This document shows positions 1-9,652 of a stretch of 36,550 nt of DNA, piece by piece (the first letter of the stretch is position 1; each line of letters opens with the position of its first letter). This stretch comes from an uncultured bacterium (GTDB taxonomy: Bacteria > Planctomycetota > Phycisphaerae > Phycisphaerales > SM1A02), in contig CAIKXA010000036.1 in NCBI GenBank assembly GCA_903831295.1, positions 1-36,550 of the forward strand, read 5' to 3'. The position numbers and the translations under genes are program-made. A model generated the notes under the pieces. That model had not been told where the DNA came from, searched no databases, and saw nothing but the letters and a program-made list of their open reading frames with translations.

Positions 1-1623
<1,623 letters not shown>

Positions 1624-1712
1624 GCGCGCGCTGAACTTGCATGGCATTTGTAGCCAAGGCAACTGTCTGCCCGCACTCTTACCCATAGACCAGTGTCGCT
1701 AGAGCGCCGCCC

Positions 1713-1753
1713 AAAAAGAAACACGCCCCAACCGTATGGCCAGGGCGTGTTTC
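1713..1753 (-). terminator. Rho-independent terminator of the initiator tRNA gene
   Basis: An 11-bp perfect stem pairs 1718-1728 with 1743-1753 (GAAACACGCCC against GGGCGTGTTTC) around a 14-nt loop. Read on the minus strand, the stem is followed by CTTTTTGG, a T-run. It lies about 43 bp downstream of the tRNA-fMet 3' end. On the plus strand the hairpin is followed by CAATG, so it would terminate katG only weakly. Confidence 0.8.
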
Positions 1754-1795
1754 AATGACGCGCGGACCGACCAGTTTCCTGATCGACCCTAAAAG

Positions 1796-1869
<74 letters not shown>

Positions 1870-1883
1870 GTCTTGAGTTCCCA

Positions 1884-1912
1884 AGCGTAGTTCATTCACT
1901 CATTCGCGTCAA
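1884..1912 (-). promoter_or_regulatory. Sigma-70 type promoter of tRNA-fMet
   Basis: On the minus strand TTGACG (-35, 1907-1912) and TACGCT (-10, 1884-1889) are separated by exactly 17 bp. The -10 ends 14 bp before the first tRNA base, which predicts a 5' leader of roughly 7 nt. It lies inside the 95-bp gap shared with the divergent sulfotransferase gene. Confidence 0.7.
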
Positions 1913-1964
1913 TGATCTTGTTGATTTGAAATGTTTCCAATTTCAATACCCGTACACTTCGCCC

Positions 1965-3428
1965 ATGCAGCGAGTGGACACAGCACAAGAAGTGCAGCGG
2001 CTTCTTTCTCAATCGGAATTTCTAAAGGCGTTTGAAATATCCGAGCAATGGACCCGCAAACAACCAACCGTGCTGGGTGCGTGGCTGGGATTAACCCGCG
2101 CCGCACTTGGTCGCGGCATGATTGGCGCCGCAGACATCGCCGCCACGCATGCGGTGCGCTTGGCGCCCACAGATCCGCAAACTATTTTTTTCCGCGCCAT
2201 CATCGACCATCGATTGGGTCAAAGCGATTTGGCGATTGAGCGGCTGCAAGCGCTTGCAAAATCAAATAATCCCTACGCCATCGACGCCGCGTTGTACTTG
2301 GCCGAAGTTCTACATCGCACGTCGCGCCACGACGAGCTTCAAAGTTTGATCAACGCTGGTGGCGCGTGGCTTGCGGATGAGCGCGCCATTCTGTATCGCG
2401 GCCGCGCCATGTCGCGCGTGGACAACAACGCCGCCATTGAAATCCTGCAAAATTACGCCCGTTCCAGCGCTTCTCCCATGGCGCGTCGCATTGCCGGTTT
2501 TGACGCGGTACGCTGGCTTGACGGCGCCGGTCGCTACAAAGAAGCTTTTGATTTGGCCACACATTTGCACGCCACAACCACCCCCAAATTTGATGTGGAT
2601 GGCCTTGAGCGTGAAGTGGCGAATCAACTGCGCTTGTTGCAAGGCGGACACTCTTGGTGTGCGCCGCGCGCGCCGGCGGTGTCAACAATTTCTTTGGTGG
2701 TGTCCCTGCCTAGAAGCGGCACCACATTGCTTGAGCAAATGCTCGACCGCCATTCGCAGGTCACCGGCATTGGCGAGTACGACGGCATTCCAATTATGGG
2801 TGATGTGCTGCGCGCAAACGGTCCCTGGATTGATCAACTGCAAAGCATGTTTCCGCAACAGGCCGCCGCGCTGCAAGCGCAGTATTTGCACGGCGCCCAA
2901 ATGCGTTTGCGTCAGGGCACCACCCATTCTTTCGACAAGATGCTGCTGATTTGGTTGTGGCTACCCATGGTTGCCGCAATTTTGCCTGGCGCCAATTGCC
3001 TGCACATGGCGCGCGATCCACGCGACACGGCGGTCAGCATGTTTCTGTCCAACTTTCATCCGCGCTCCATGGGTTGGACACGTTCTTTGGATGAAATTCG
3101 CCGCGTGATTGCGGCCGAGCGCTCATTGCTGCCCCAGGCCTTAACCACGCTAGAAATTCCGCATGAAACTATTGTGTACGAAAATCTTGTTGCCAACCCA
3201 GAAGCCACCTTGCAACGGTGTCTGGCCCGCATGGGTCTTCAAATGGAACCCGCCGTGCTTGCGCCGCAGGACAATCGGCGCACCGTTCACACTCTGAGCC
3301 ACGAACAAGTCCGCAAGCCCATCAATGCCAACTCAATTGGGCGTTGGCGCAATTACGAATGGGCCTTTAAAGATTCTTGGAAGCCATTGGTTCACGTGCA
3401 CGATCAGCGCCGCGCCAATCAGCCGTAA
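1965..3428 (+). CDS. TPR-repeat sulfotransferase family protein
   Basis: 487-aa protein with helical TPR-like repeats (about residues 5-225) followed by a sulfotransferase domain. The PAPS 5'-phosphosulfate loop is LPRSGTTLLEQML at about 249-261, and the 3'-phosphate-binding motif is seen as ARDPRDTAVSMF. The domain order fits the TPR plus Sulfotransfer_3 group common in planctomycetes and proteobacteria. The acceptor is unknown; a glycan, lipid or protein tyrosine are all possible. The frame stays open back to an ATG at 1833, but that would run across the antisense of the tRNA gene and its promoter. The ATG at 1965 starts the first TPR-like helix and is preferred. No clear Shine-Dalgarno precedes it. 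No signal peptide was seen, so a cytoplasmic location is likely. It faces the PEP-CTERM-like gene convergently and has no operon partner. Confidence 0.85.
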   Translation: MQRVDTAQEVQRLLSQSEFLKAFEISEQWTRKQPTVLGAWLGLTRAALGRGMIGAADIAATHAVRLAPTDPQTIFFRAIIDHRLGQSDLAIERLQALAKSNNPYAIDAALYLAEVLHRTSRHDELQSLINAGGAWLADERAILYRGRAMSRVDNNAAIEILQNYARSSASPMARRIAGFDAVRWLDGAGRYKEAFDLATHLHATTTPKFDVDGLEREVANQLRLLQGGHSWCAPRAPAVSTISLVVSLPRSGTTLLEQMLDRHSQVTGIGEYDGIPIMGDVLRANGPWIDQLQSMFPQQAAALQAQYLHGAQMRLRQGTTHSFDKMLLIWLWLPMVAAILPGANCLHMARDPRDTAVSMFLSNFHPRSMGWTRSLDEIRRVIAAERSLLPQALTTLEIPHETIVYENLVANPEATLQRCLARMGLQMEPAVLAPQDNRRTVHTLSHEQVRKPINANSIGRWRNYEWAFKDSWKPLVHVHDQRRANQP

Positions 3429-3525
3429 TTCAATCGCAACCGAATCAGTTGCGATAGAAGTGGGCGGCGATCTCGCAGCGCAAAATCGCTCTGCCGCTGA
3501 TCGATTCAATCCACAAATACAAATC

Positions 3526-3566
3526 CAAAAAAGAAGAGAGCCCTCCGACGAATCGGAGGGCTCTCT
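3526..3566 (-). terminator. Terminator between convergent genes, mainly for the minus strand
   Basis: A 13-14 bp perfect stem pairs 3535-3548 with 3553-3566 around loop CGAA. On the minus strand it is followed by CTTCTTTTTT, so it ends the PEP-CTERM-like gene about 50 bp after its stop codon. On the plus strand it lacks a T-run but may still slow transcription from the sulfotransferase gene. Confidence 0.85.
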
Positions 3567-3617
3567 GAGGTGACAGTATCAGTGAAGTATCTGAGTCCTT
3601 AGTAACTCAGCAGTAAC

Positions 3618-4589
3618 TTAGGCGCGACGACGGCGGGCAGCGATGCCAGCCAAGCCGAGCAGAGCAACCGCACCAGGAGCTGGTATAACGGTTGTGTACT
3701 GCGTTGAGTTTGCCCAAGTTGTTACTTGCTCTGCCGAAATAGCAGTGTTGGAAGTGTAGAAATCCACTTCCAAAGCGCCACGACCACCGACAGCAACTGC
3801 TGCGCTAGTACCAGCACCGTAACTCCAAGCGCTGTATGTCGCGCCGTTGTCAGCACTGAGGTACCAAGAGGTTTCACCAGTATCAACATTATAACTAGAA
3901 GCTTGCTTTGTCCAATTTCTCGACGCAGCTGCAAAGTTAGTTGTGGCAGTTAGTGGCAAAGTAAACCCGTAGAATGTGAGCACGCCTGAAGAATTCAGGA
4001 ATGAACCCAAGCCCCTTGTCGCACCGGTGTAGCTGTTGAAGCTGAAACCAGAATTGCATTGAAATGTGGCATCAAAGGCAACCGCATAGATGCTTGGAGC
4101 AGCTGTGGTAACAGTGCTATTGTCAAGGCGAAACATATCATTTTCTAACCAAAGAAGTTGGTTAGGACCCGCCTGTGCGGCGTATGCTTCGTCGGTAAAG
4201 AGGTAAAGATCATGGTAAGCGGAGGAACTTGATCCACCTCTCATGGTCATTGATGGACCAGTGTGGCTGTTGGTTGCAGTTACAGGCGAAGATGCATTCA
4301 CCTTGAAGTTGCTTGGAGCGCCACCGTACTGAATCCAACCGCCTTGGCCAGGAGCACCAACAGTTGTTGAAATGTTTCCAGCAACGTATGGGCTAGTCCA
4401 ATTGTTGGTGTTGTACATAACTGCGTAAGGAGCTTCTTTATTGGTTGGATTCTTGATTGAAGCCATTTGGGCGGCAGTGATGACGCCTTTGTATGTCGCG
4501 GACAATCCGCTATCGATTGCTTCAACTCGGCCAGCGCTTGCGGCTGCTGCAATCATGCCGACGGAAATGAGTGAGAGGGAAATCTTCAT
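3618..4589 (-). CDS. Exported protein with PEP-CTERM-like C-terminal sorting signal
   Basis: 323 aa. The N-terminus (MKISLSLISVGMIAAAASAG) is a typical signal peptide with likely cleavage after ASA. The body is rich in Ser, Thr, Asn, Gly and aromatic residues and has no family I recognise; it looks like a beta-rich surface or extracellular protein. The C-terminus is a tripartite signal: IPAPG, the hydrophobic stretch AVALLGLAGIAA, then RRRRA. This matches PEP-CTERM/exosortase-type tails in the variant common in Phycisphaerae, where Pro-Ala-Pro-Gly replaces Pro-Glu-Pro. By analogy it is expected to be processed at the membrane and released or anchored outside. GGAG lies 9 nt before the ATG. 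No exosortase gene is in the window. Codon use looks more AT-rich than in the lpx cluster. Its ligand or structural role is unknown. Confidence 0.8.
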   Translation of the reverse strand: MKISLSLISVGMIAAAASAGRVEAIDSGLSATYKGVITAAQMASIKNPTNKEAPYAVMYNTNNWTSPYVAGNISTTVGAPGQGGWIQYGGAPSNFKVNASSPVTATNSHTGPSMTMRGGSSSSAYHDLYLFTDEAYAAQAGPNQLLWLENDMFRLDNSTVTTAAPSIYAVAFDATFQCNSGFSFNSYTGATRGLGSFLNSSGVLTFYGFTLPLTATTNFAAASRNWTKQASSYNVDTGETSWYLSADNGATYSAWSYGAGTSAAVAVGGRGALEVDFYTSNTAISAEQVTTWANSTQYTTVIPAPGAVALLGLAGIAARRRRA

Positions 4590-5000
4590 GGGAACTAACT
4601 CCGAAAATGGGGAACTCAGAACACTTCTAACTGAAACATCAGCTAGAAAAAGGGGACGTGATTTGGATTATTGAAGTAAGGGAAGCGAGGGAAGTAATTA
4701 TTTCTGAACGAGTGAGGGAAGGTGTTCAGAAAGTCTCGGAAGAAGCCTGATTTGCTTTCGCATTTCAGTCTTTTATCCGAGTTGAAATGAACTTACCCCG
4801 ACATTTACGCGATGCAAATAATTCTTAATTCTTTTTCTAAAAAATATGCAAATGATTTCAGCGCGATTTTGGCTGGGTTTAAAAATGCTTCATTTAATGT
4901 AAATAATCATTAAGTTATTGGTCTTTTACAAATTAAGCTTCCTGTAAGTTTTTGTTCGCGACGCAATACAAATATGTAAATCGTTAGGATCAGTGCCCCA
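4590..5000. other. 411-bp AT-rich divergent intergenic region
   Basis: Separates the PEP-CTERM-like gene (minus) from ettA (plus). It is clearly more AT-rich than the rest of the window, especially 4800-4985. It should hold both promoters, but I cannot pick -35/-10 pairs with confidence. On the minus strand the element CTTCCCT occurs three times (4676-4722 region), and a 9-bp inverted repeat lies at 4701-4732. No ORF or structured RNA was recognised. Confidence 0.6.
4701..4732. promoter_or_regulatory. Interrupted palindrome upstream of the PEP-CTERM-like gene
   Basis: Perfect 9-bp arms TTTCTGAAC (4701-4709) and GTTCAGAAA (4724-4732) with a 14-nt spacer, 112-143 bp upstream of the PEP-CTERM-like start codon. 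Position and symmetry suit a dimeric regulator site, or a hairpin in a long leader. No known operator consensus was recognised. Confidence 0.4.
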
Positions 5001-6704
5001 ATGGCCGCTCCAACAACAGGCAACGAAACAACGCAAGTCATTTTTTCCATGACTGGCGTGACCAAGGAAATAGACAAGCGCGTTATTTTGAAGGACGTTT
5101 CACTGTCTTACTATTACGGCGCAAAGATTGGCGTGCTTGGGTTGAACGGCTCGGGAAAAAGCACGCTGCTTAAACTTATGGCTGGCGTGGACAAAGTGTT
5201 TGACGGCAAGATTTGGGCTGCAAATGGCTACGAATTGGGCTATTTAGAGCAGGAGCCATTGCTTGGCGAAACGCGTACCGCGCTTGAAGTTGTGCGTGAA
5301 GGAGCTCAGGGGACGTTTGATTTGTTGGCGGAGTTTGATCGCCTCAATGAGAAGTTGGCGCAACCATTAGACGACGCGGTTATGGAGAAAACTTTGGATC
5401 GCCTGGCTGTTGTGCAGGAGCAACTGGAAAAGTTTGACGCATGGACTGTTGATCATCAGTTGGAAATGGCCATGGATGCCCTGCGGTGCCCGCCGGCGGA
5501 TCAGCCGCTCAATACCTGCTCTGGTGGCGAGAAGCGGCGTGTGGCATTGTGCCGTTTGTTGCTGAAAAAGCCTGATATTTTGCTTTTGGACGAGCCCACC
5601 AACCATTTGGACGCCGAAAGCGTGGATTGGTTGGAGCATCATTTGCAGCAATACAAGGGAACTGTGATTGCGGTTACGCATGATCGGTACTTCTTGGACA
5701 ACGTGGCAACTTGGATTTTGGAGTTGGATCGTGGCGAGGGCATTCCTTATAAGGGCAACTACACCGGTTGGCTGGAGCAGAAGGAGAAGCGCTTGGCGCT
5801 GGAGTCCAAGCAAGAGGGCCAGCGGCAACGGGCCTTGGCGCGTGAGTTGGATTGGATTCGCAAGAACCCCAAGGGGCGCATGACCAAGAGCAAGGCGCGT
5901 GTGGCCAGCTATGAGCAGATGCTCAATGAGGACTCCAAGATGAAGATCAAGGAGATTGAAATTTATATTCCGCCTGGACCGCGGCTTGGCACGGTGGTGG
6001 TGGAGGCGATTGGAGTGAGCAAGAACTTTGGCGACAACGCGTTGCTTGACGATGTGAACTTTTTAATTCCGCCGGGCGCGGTGGTGGGAATTGTGGGTCC
6101 CAACGGCGCTGGTAAGACCACGCTGTTCCGCATGATCACCGGGCAAGAGAAGCCCGATGGCGGCACTTTGAAGATTGGCGAGACCGTGAAGCTTGCGTAC
6201 TTGGAGCAAACGCGCGACACGCTGAGCGATAAAGACAGCGTTTGGCAGGCGATTTCTGGGGGTGTTGAGGAAATCAAGCTGGGCAGCGCCACAGTGAACA
6301 GCCGCGCGTATGTAAGCCGCTATGGCTTTGGCGGCACCGAGCAGCAAAAGTTGGTTGGCATTCTTTCAGGTGGCGAGCGCAATCGCGTGCACTTGGCGCG
6401 CATGCTCACCAGTGGCGCCAATGTGATTTTGCTTGACGAACCCACCAACGACATTGATGTGAACACCATGCGCGCGCTTGAGGAGGCGGTGCAGAACTTC
6501 GCGGGCACGGTGTTGTGCATCAGCCATGATCGCTGGTTCTTGGATCGCGTGGCCACGCACATTTTGGCCTTTGAAGGCGACGGCAAATTGTTTTTCTACC
6601 ACGGCGGCTGGAGCGAGTACGAGGCGGACCATCGCAAACGCACTGGCGCGGGCGCGGACAATGTTCCAGCCAAGTTTAAGCACAGGCGAATTTCGCGCGA
6701 TTGA
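5001..6704 (+). CDS. ettA: Energy-dependent translational throttle protein EttA (ABC-F ATPase)
   Basis: 567-aa soluble protein with two ABC ATPase domains and no membrane segments, close to E. coli EttA (555 aa). ABC-F factors bind the ribosomal E site; EttA couples the ATP/ADP ratio to the first steps of translation. Domain 1 has Walker A GLNGSGKST (47-55), signature CSGGEKRR and Walker B with LLLDEPTNHLD. Domain 2 has GPNGAGKTT, LSGGERNR and LLDEPTNDID. The linker between them is highly charged, and the PTNDID-type second Walker B followed by NTMRALEEA is typical of EttA rather than Uup or YheS. In the first signature motif Leu is replaced by Cys. A weak AGGA lies about 11 nt before the ATG. 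The M24 peptidase gene follows after 21 bp and may be co-transcribed. Confidence 0.95.
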   Translation: MAAPTTGNETTQVIFSMTGVTKEIDKRVILKDVSLSYYYGAKIGVLGLNGSGKSTLLKLMAGVDKVFDGKIWAANGYELGYLEQEPLLGETRTALEVVREGAQGTFDLLAEFDRLNEKLAQPLDDAVMEKTLDRLAVVQEQLEKFDAWTVDHQLEMAMDALRCPPADQPLNTCSGGEKRRVALCRLLLKKPDILLLDEPTNHLDAESVDWLEHHLQQYKGTVIAVTHDRYFLDNVATWILELDRGEGIPYKGNYTGWLEQKEKRLALESKQEGQRQRALARELDWIRKNPKGRMTKSKARVASYEQMLNEDSKMKIKEIEIYIPPGPRLGTVVVEAIGVSKNFGDNALLDDVNFLIPPGAVVGIVGPNGAGKTTLFRMITGQEKPDGGTLKIGETVKLAYLEQTRDTLSDKDSVWQAISGGVEEIKLGSATVNSRAYVSRYGFGGTEQQKLVGILSGGERNRVHLARMLTSGANVILLDEPTNDIDVNTMRALEEAVQNFAGTVLCISHDRWFLDRVATHILAFEGDGKLFFYHGGWSEYEADHRKRTGAGADNVPAKFKHRRISRD

Positions 6705-6725
6705 TTTGCGTTTACGATACTGTTT

Positions 6726-7892
6726 ATGATCGCCAACGACGAAGCAATTGTGATGGGCGGCATTTCCGCAACAAATATGACGCTGTTTCACCAAACACGC
6801 TTTCGCGTGGGAGATCCGCTGGCTTTCGCCGATATTTCCGCGGCAAATGGCGCGCGCGCGCGAACGCTGATTGTGCGCGACATAGAACTTGATCGGGCCA
6901 AGCAACATGCGCGCGCGGATGTGTTCGCTGTTCCCAGTGAGTTTGCTCCGGCCGCGGGTTTGTCTAGCGAGCGCGATATTTCCACGGCGCAAGCGTTGGC
7001 GGAGTGTTTGCGCCGCGCCGGCGTGAAGCGCGCCGTGTGTGACCGGACATTTCCCGGAGTATTTATGCACGTGTTGGTTGGCGCGGGTATTTCCGTGCGT
7101 TGCGATTTGGATTTGTTTCAATCGTCGCGCCGCAGCAAGGACGCCGTGGAGTTGCAAGCCATGGATGTGTCGCAGCGCGCAACAGAGGACGCCATGGAGT
7201 TGGCGTGCCGGTTGATCGCGCGCGCGGGCGTGAACAAGAATGGCGAGTTGATGCATGAAGGCGCGCCGCTGAGCAGCGAGCGCGTGCGTGGCGAGATTGA
7301 TCAGTTTTTTGCGCGGTGTGGATTTGAAAATCCGCGCTCCATTGTGGCGGGTGGTCCGCAAGGCGCGGATTGTCACCATGATGGCGATGGCGTGTTGCGC
7401 ACGGGCGAATTGATCATGGTGGATATTTTTCCAAAGTCAAAAAGCAGCGGATATTGGGGCGATTGCACGCGAACCGTGGTGCATGGCAAGGTGTTGCCGC
7501 AAGCCGCGCGAATGCACGCCGCTGTGGTGCAAGCCAAGGCCGCCGCTGTGCGCGCGGCAAAAGTTGGCGCGGGCGGCAGCGATGTGCACGGCGAAACTTT
7601 GCGCGTGATTCATGAGCACGGATTTAGCAGCGGCACGCCGCCAGTTGGCGCGCCAGATTCATGGTGCGGCATGGTGCACGGAACTGGCCACGGGCTTGGG
7701 CTTGATGTGCATGAGCCGCCGCTTGTTGATCGCGGCGGCTTGACGTTGGTTGCCGGCGATGTGATCACCATTGAGCCAGGTTTGTATTGCAAAGCCGTTG
7801 GTGGCGTGCGCGTGGAGGACGCCTATGTGATTGAAGCCACAGGGGCGCGGCGTCTTGGACGTGGGTTGCCTGAGGGACTTGATTGGAGTTGA
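6726..7892 (+). CDS. M24-family metallopeptidase (Xaa-Pro aminopeptidase-like)
   Basis: 388 aa with a creatinase-type N-terminal domain (about 1-145) and a pita-bread M24 catalytic domain. The five metal ligands can be placed: Asp233 (LIMVDIFP), Asp246 (GDCTRT), His322 (GTGHGLGLDVHE), Glu350 (TIEPGLY) and Glu364 (GGVRVEDAYV). The HHDGDG stretch at 217-222 fits the substrate-side histidine. The family includes Xaa-Pro aminopeptidase/prolidase as well as creatinase and similar enzymes, so the exact substrate is open; a cytoplasmic peptidase acting on X-Pro bonds is most likely. The start is uncertain: ATG at 6726 or the in-frame ATG at 6753, neither with a clear Shine-Dalgarno. It begins 21 bp after ettA, so transcriptional linkage is plausible. 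Confidence 0.88.
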   Translation: MIANDEAIVMGGISATNMTLFHQTRFRVGDPLAFADISAANGARARTLIVRDIELDRAKQHARADVFAVPSEFAPAAGLSSERDISTAQALAECLRRAGVKRAVCDRTFPGVFMHVLVGAGISVRCDLDLFQSSRRSKDAVELQAMDVSQRATEDAMELACRLIARAGVNKNGELMHEGAPLSSERVRGEIDQFFARCGFENPRSIVAGGPQGADCHHDGDGVLRTGELIMVDIFPKSKSSGYWGDCTRTVVHGKVLPQAARMHAAVVQAKAAAVRAAKVGAGGSDVHGETLRVIHEHGFSSGTPPVGAPDSWCGMVHGTGHGLGLDVHEPPLVDRGGLTLVAGDVITIEPGLYCKAVGGVRVEDAYVIEATGARRLGRGLPEGLDWS

Positions 7893-7968
7893 TGGCGATC
7901 GCGCGGTTGCAGATTCACGCAACTATTATTTTTGCACGTTTGTGAAATGAGCGCGCGAATTATTCAAC

Positions 7969-7985
7969 TCGCTCCACAAGAGCGA
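7969..7985 (-). terminator. Weak hairpin at the end of the minus-strand envelope cluster
   Basis: A 6-bp stem (TCGCTC with GAGCGA, 5-nt loop) lies about 25 bp past the stop codon of the last minus-strand gene. On the minus strand it is followed by GTTGAATAATT, which is only moderately U-rich. This is the only terminator candidate in the 118-bp convergent gap and it is weak. Confidence 0.25.
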
Positions 7986-8010
7986 ATCAATAAAAATAAG
8001 TCACTCAATA

Positions 8011-8748
8011 TTATTCGCCTTGATCGTCGTTTTGAGTTTCATCTTCAAGGGCAAGTTCGGCGTCAAGTTCTGACATCGCTGGGGTTTCATTGCGCTCAAA
8101 TCCCTTCTCGGCTTCGCGGCACATGTCCGCCAGCACTTGGTGCAAGCCTTCATGATCTGGAACAGCGTCTAAAAGGCCCAAAACAGCGTCGATTTGCCTG
8201 TCCAAATCCATGCCTGAGTCCACATGTGAGCCGGTCAAGCCGGCGTCGCCCAACGCCTCCATGGCGTTCACATACCACTTCATGGTGGGCTTCTTTTCAT
8301 TCTCGGGTGGCTGCACATACGCGCGAACCGTGACCACGCCAATTGCAACAATGGGCCAAAGTCCGCGCAAGTTTGGCGGCTCACAGCAAATCACAGTTGC
8401 GGGTTTCTCATCACGCAGCGCGGCCAAGCGAAGTCGCCGCGCGTCCGCGCCAACAAGTTGCATGGGCATCACCAAGTAGCAACCGGCCTCGACTTTGATC
8501 TCCTCCATGTTGCCTTCGAACAATATGCGGATTTTTTTAAGTTCAAGCGCGGCTTGCACGCGTTGACGGCGAGCCTCTTGTAGTGGTAGACAAATGCGCG
8601 CCATTGTTCCAAAGTCCTCAATGCGTCGCGCCATTTCCATGCCGCGTTGCGCAAGGCGCTCAGCCTCAAACCATTGACCGCGGCGGAGCGCGGCTTCCGC
8701 CTTCTCCATTTGCTCTTGCAGTCGCGCGTCTTTTTTTGGTGAACTCAT
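8011..8748 (-). CDS. Conserved-looking hypothetical protein, last gene of the envelope cluster
   Basis: 245 aa, family not recognised. Residues 9-75 are strongly helical and charged and resemble one TPR-like hairpin (EKAEAALRRGQWFEAERLAQ). The middle (about 78-145) looks like a mixed alpha/beta fold with a Cys-Cys pair (VICCEPPN). The tail is very acidic. There is no signal peptide and no membrane segment, so it is probably cytoplasmic. The frame stays open upstream to 8928, but that part overlaps lpxA. The ATG at 8748, 19 bp after the lpxA stop, is preferred and puts the gene in the same transcript as lpxA. Placement suggests a role linked to lipid A synthesis or envelope biogenesis, but this is only inference from position. 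Confidence 0.65.
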   Translation of the reverse strand: MSSPKKDARLQEQMEKAEAALRRGQWFEAERLAQRGMEMARRIEDFGTMARICLPLQEARRQRVQAALELKKIRILFEGNMEEIKVEAGCYLVMPMQLVGADARRLRLAALRDEKPATVICCEPPNLRGLWPIVAIGVVTVRAYVQPPENEKKPTMKWYVNAMEALGDAGLTGSHVDSGMDLDRQIDAVLGLLDAVPDHEGLHQVLADMCREAEKGFERNETPAMSELDAELALEDETQNDDQGE

Positions 8749-8767
8749 TTGTGGTTGCTCGCTTGGA

Positions 8768-9628
8768 TTATTTTTTAGGGACAGTGGATGCCGCCGCGGC
8801 GATCGATGGATGTGATCGCTTGTCGTCTGGGCGTAGCGCTTCTTGTGAGCGTCCGTGTGTTCCTTCGCCAGCCTCAAGCACGGCGTCGCACACTTGCGCA
8901 ATGCTTGTAAAAGTAGGGTATTCCGCACGTAATTTAGCCACTTTTTCCATAATGTTTCCGCCGCGATCGCGGAAGAGGCGCTTGTACGCCTCCTTCATTG
9001 CGTCCACTTCGGCGTCGGCAAATCCACGGCGCTTCATGGCGATGGCGTTGTGTCCGCGCACTTCGGCGGGGTTTCCTTCCGCGATCATGTAGGGCGGAAC
9101 ATCTTTGCTCACGCGAGCCATGGCTCCAAGAAACGCGCAGGTGTTCAGGCGCACAAAGTGGTGCAGTCCGCAACCGCCGCCAACATTCACATGGTCGCAC
9201 ACCGTGACATGTCCCGCCAGCATCGCGTTGTTGGCAAGAATCACGTGTGAACCAATCTGACAATCATGCGCGATGTGCACGCAGCCCATCACCAAGTTGT
9301 CGCTGCCCATTTTAGTTGCGCCGCCGCCGTTGCCGGTGCCGCGGTGAATGGAAGCAAACTCGCGGATGTGATTGCGATCGCCAATCTCAAGCGTGGTTCG
9401 CTCACCGGCGAATTTTTTATCTTGTGGCGGACCGCCCACAATGGTGAATGGGTGCAACACATTTTCGCGGCCAATACGTGTGTCTCGATCCATGTGCACG
9501 TGGCTTACCAACTCGCTGCCCTCGCCAATTTCGCAATCGGGACCAATGACGCACCAAGGTCCAATGGTCACGCCCGCGGCGAGCTTGACTGATGGATCGA
9601 TGATGGCGGTGGGATGAATTTTTGTCAT
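8768..9628 (-). CDS. lpxA: UDP-N-acetylglucosamine O-acyltransferase LpxA
   Basis: First enzyme of lipid A synthesis: it transfers a 3-hydroxyacyl chain from ACP to the 3-OH of UDP-GlcNAc in the cytoplasm. 286 aa (E. coli 262). The left-handed beta-helix hexapeptide repeats run through about residues 5-185, followed by the helical C-terminal domain. The catalytic base is His121 in HIAHDCQIG (E. coli His125). Other family motifs are IHRGT, GSDNLVM, LANNAMLAGHV, and DVPPYMIAEGNPA. Compared with E. coli the acyl-length 'ruler' Gly173 aligns with Ala169. The C-terminus has about 25 extra low-complexity residues (from about 258). The gene starts 24 bp after lpxC-fabZ with an AT-rich leader and no visible Shine-Dalgarno, so it may depend on translation of the gene before it. 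Confidence 0.96.
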   Translation of the reverse strand: MTKIHPTAIIDPSVKLAAGVTIGPWCVIGPDCEIGEGSELVSHVHMDRDTRIGRENVLHPFTIVGGPPQDKKFAGERTTLEIGDRNHIREFASIHRGTGNGGGATKMGSDNLVMGCVHIAHDCQIGSHVILANNAMLAGHVTVCDHVNVGGGCGLHHFVRLNTCAFLGAMARVSKDVPPYMIAEGNPAEVRGHNAIAMKRRGFADAEVDAMKEAYKRLFRDRGGNIMEKVAKLRAEYPTFTSIAQVCDAVLEAGEGTHGRSQEALRPDDKRSHPSIAAAASTVPKK

Positions 9629-9652
9629 AAAGAATGTTTAAAAAATAAAAGA

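Noticed and set aside
4920-4960. TTACA/TGTAA short inverted repeat in the ettA upstream region
   Set aside because: Only 5-bp arms in AT-rich DNA, expected by chance.
6366-7379. Long minus-strand ORF (337 codons) antisense to ettA and the M24 peptidase
   Set aside because: It spans the junction of two genes with clear motifs on the plus strand, has low-complexity His/Arg/Ala-rich content and no recognisable domain. It is a composition effect.
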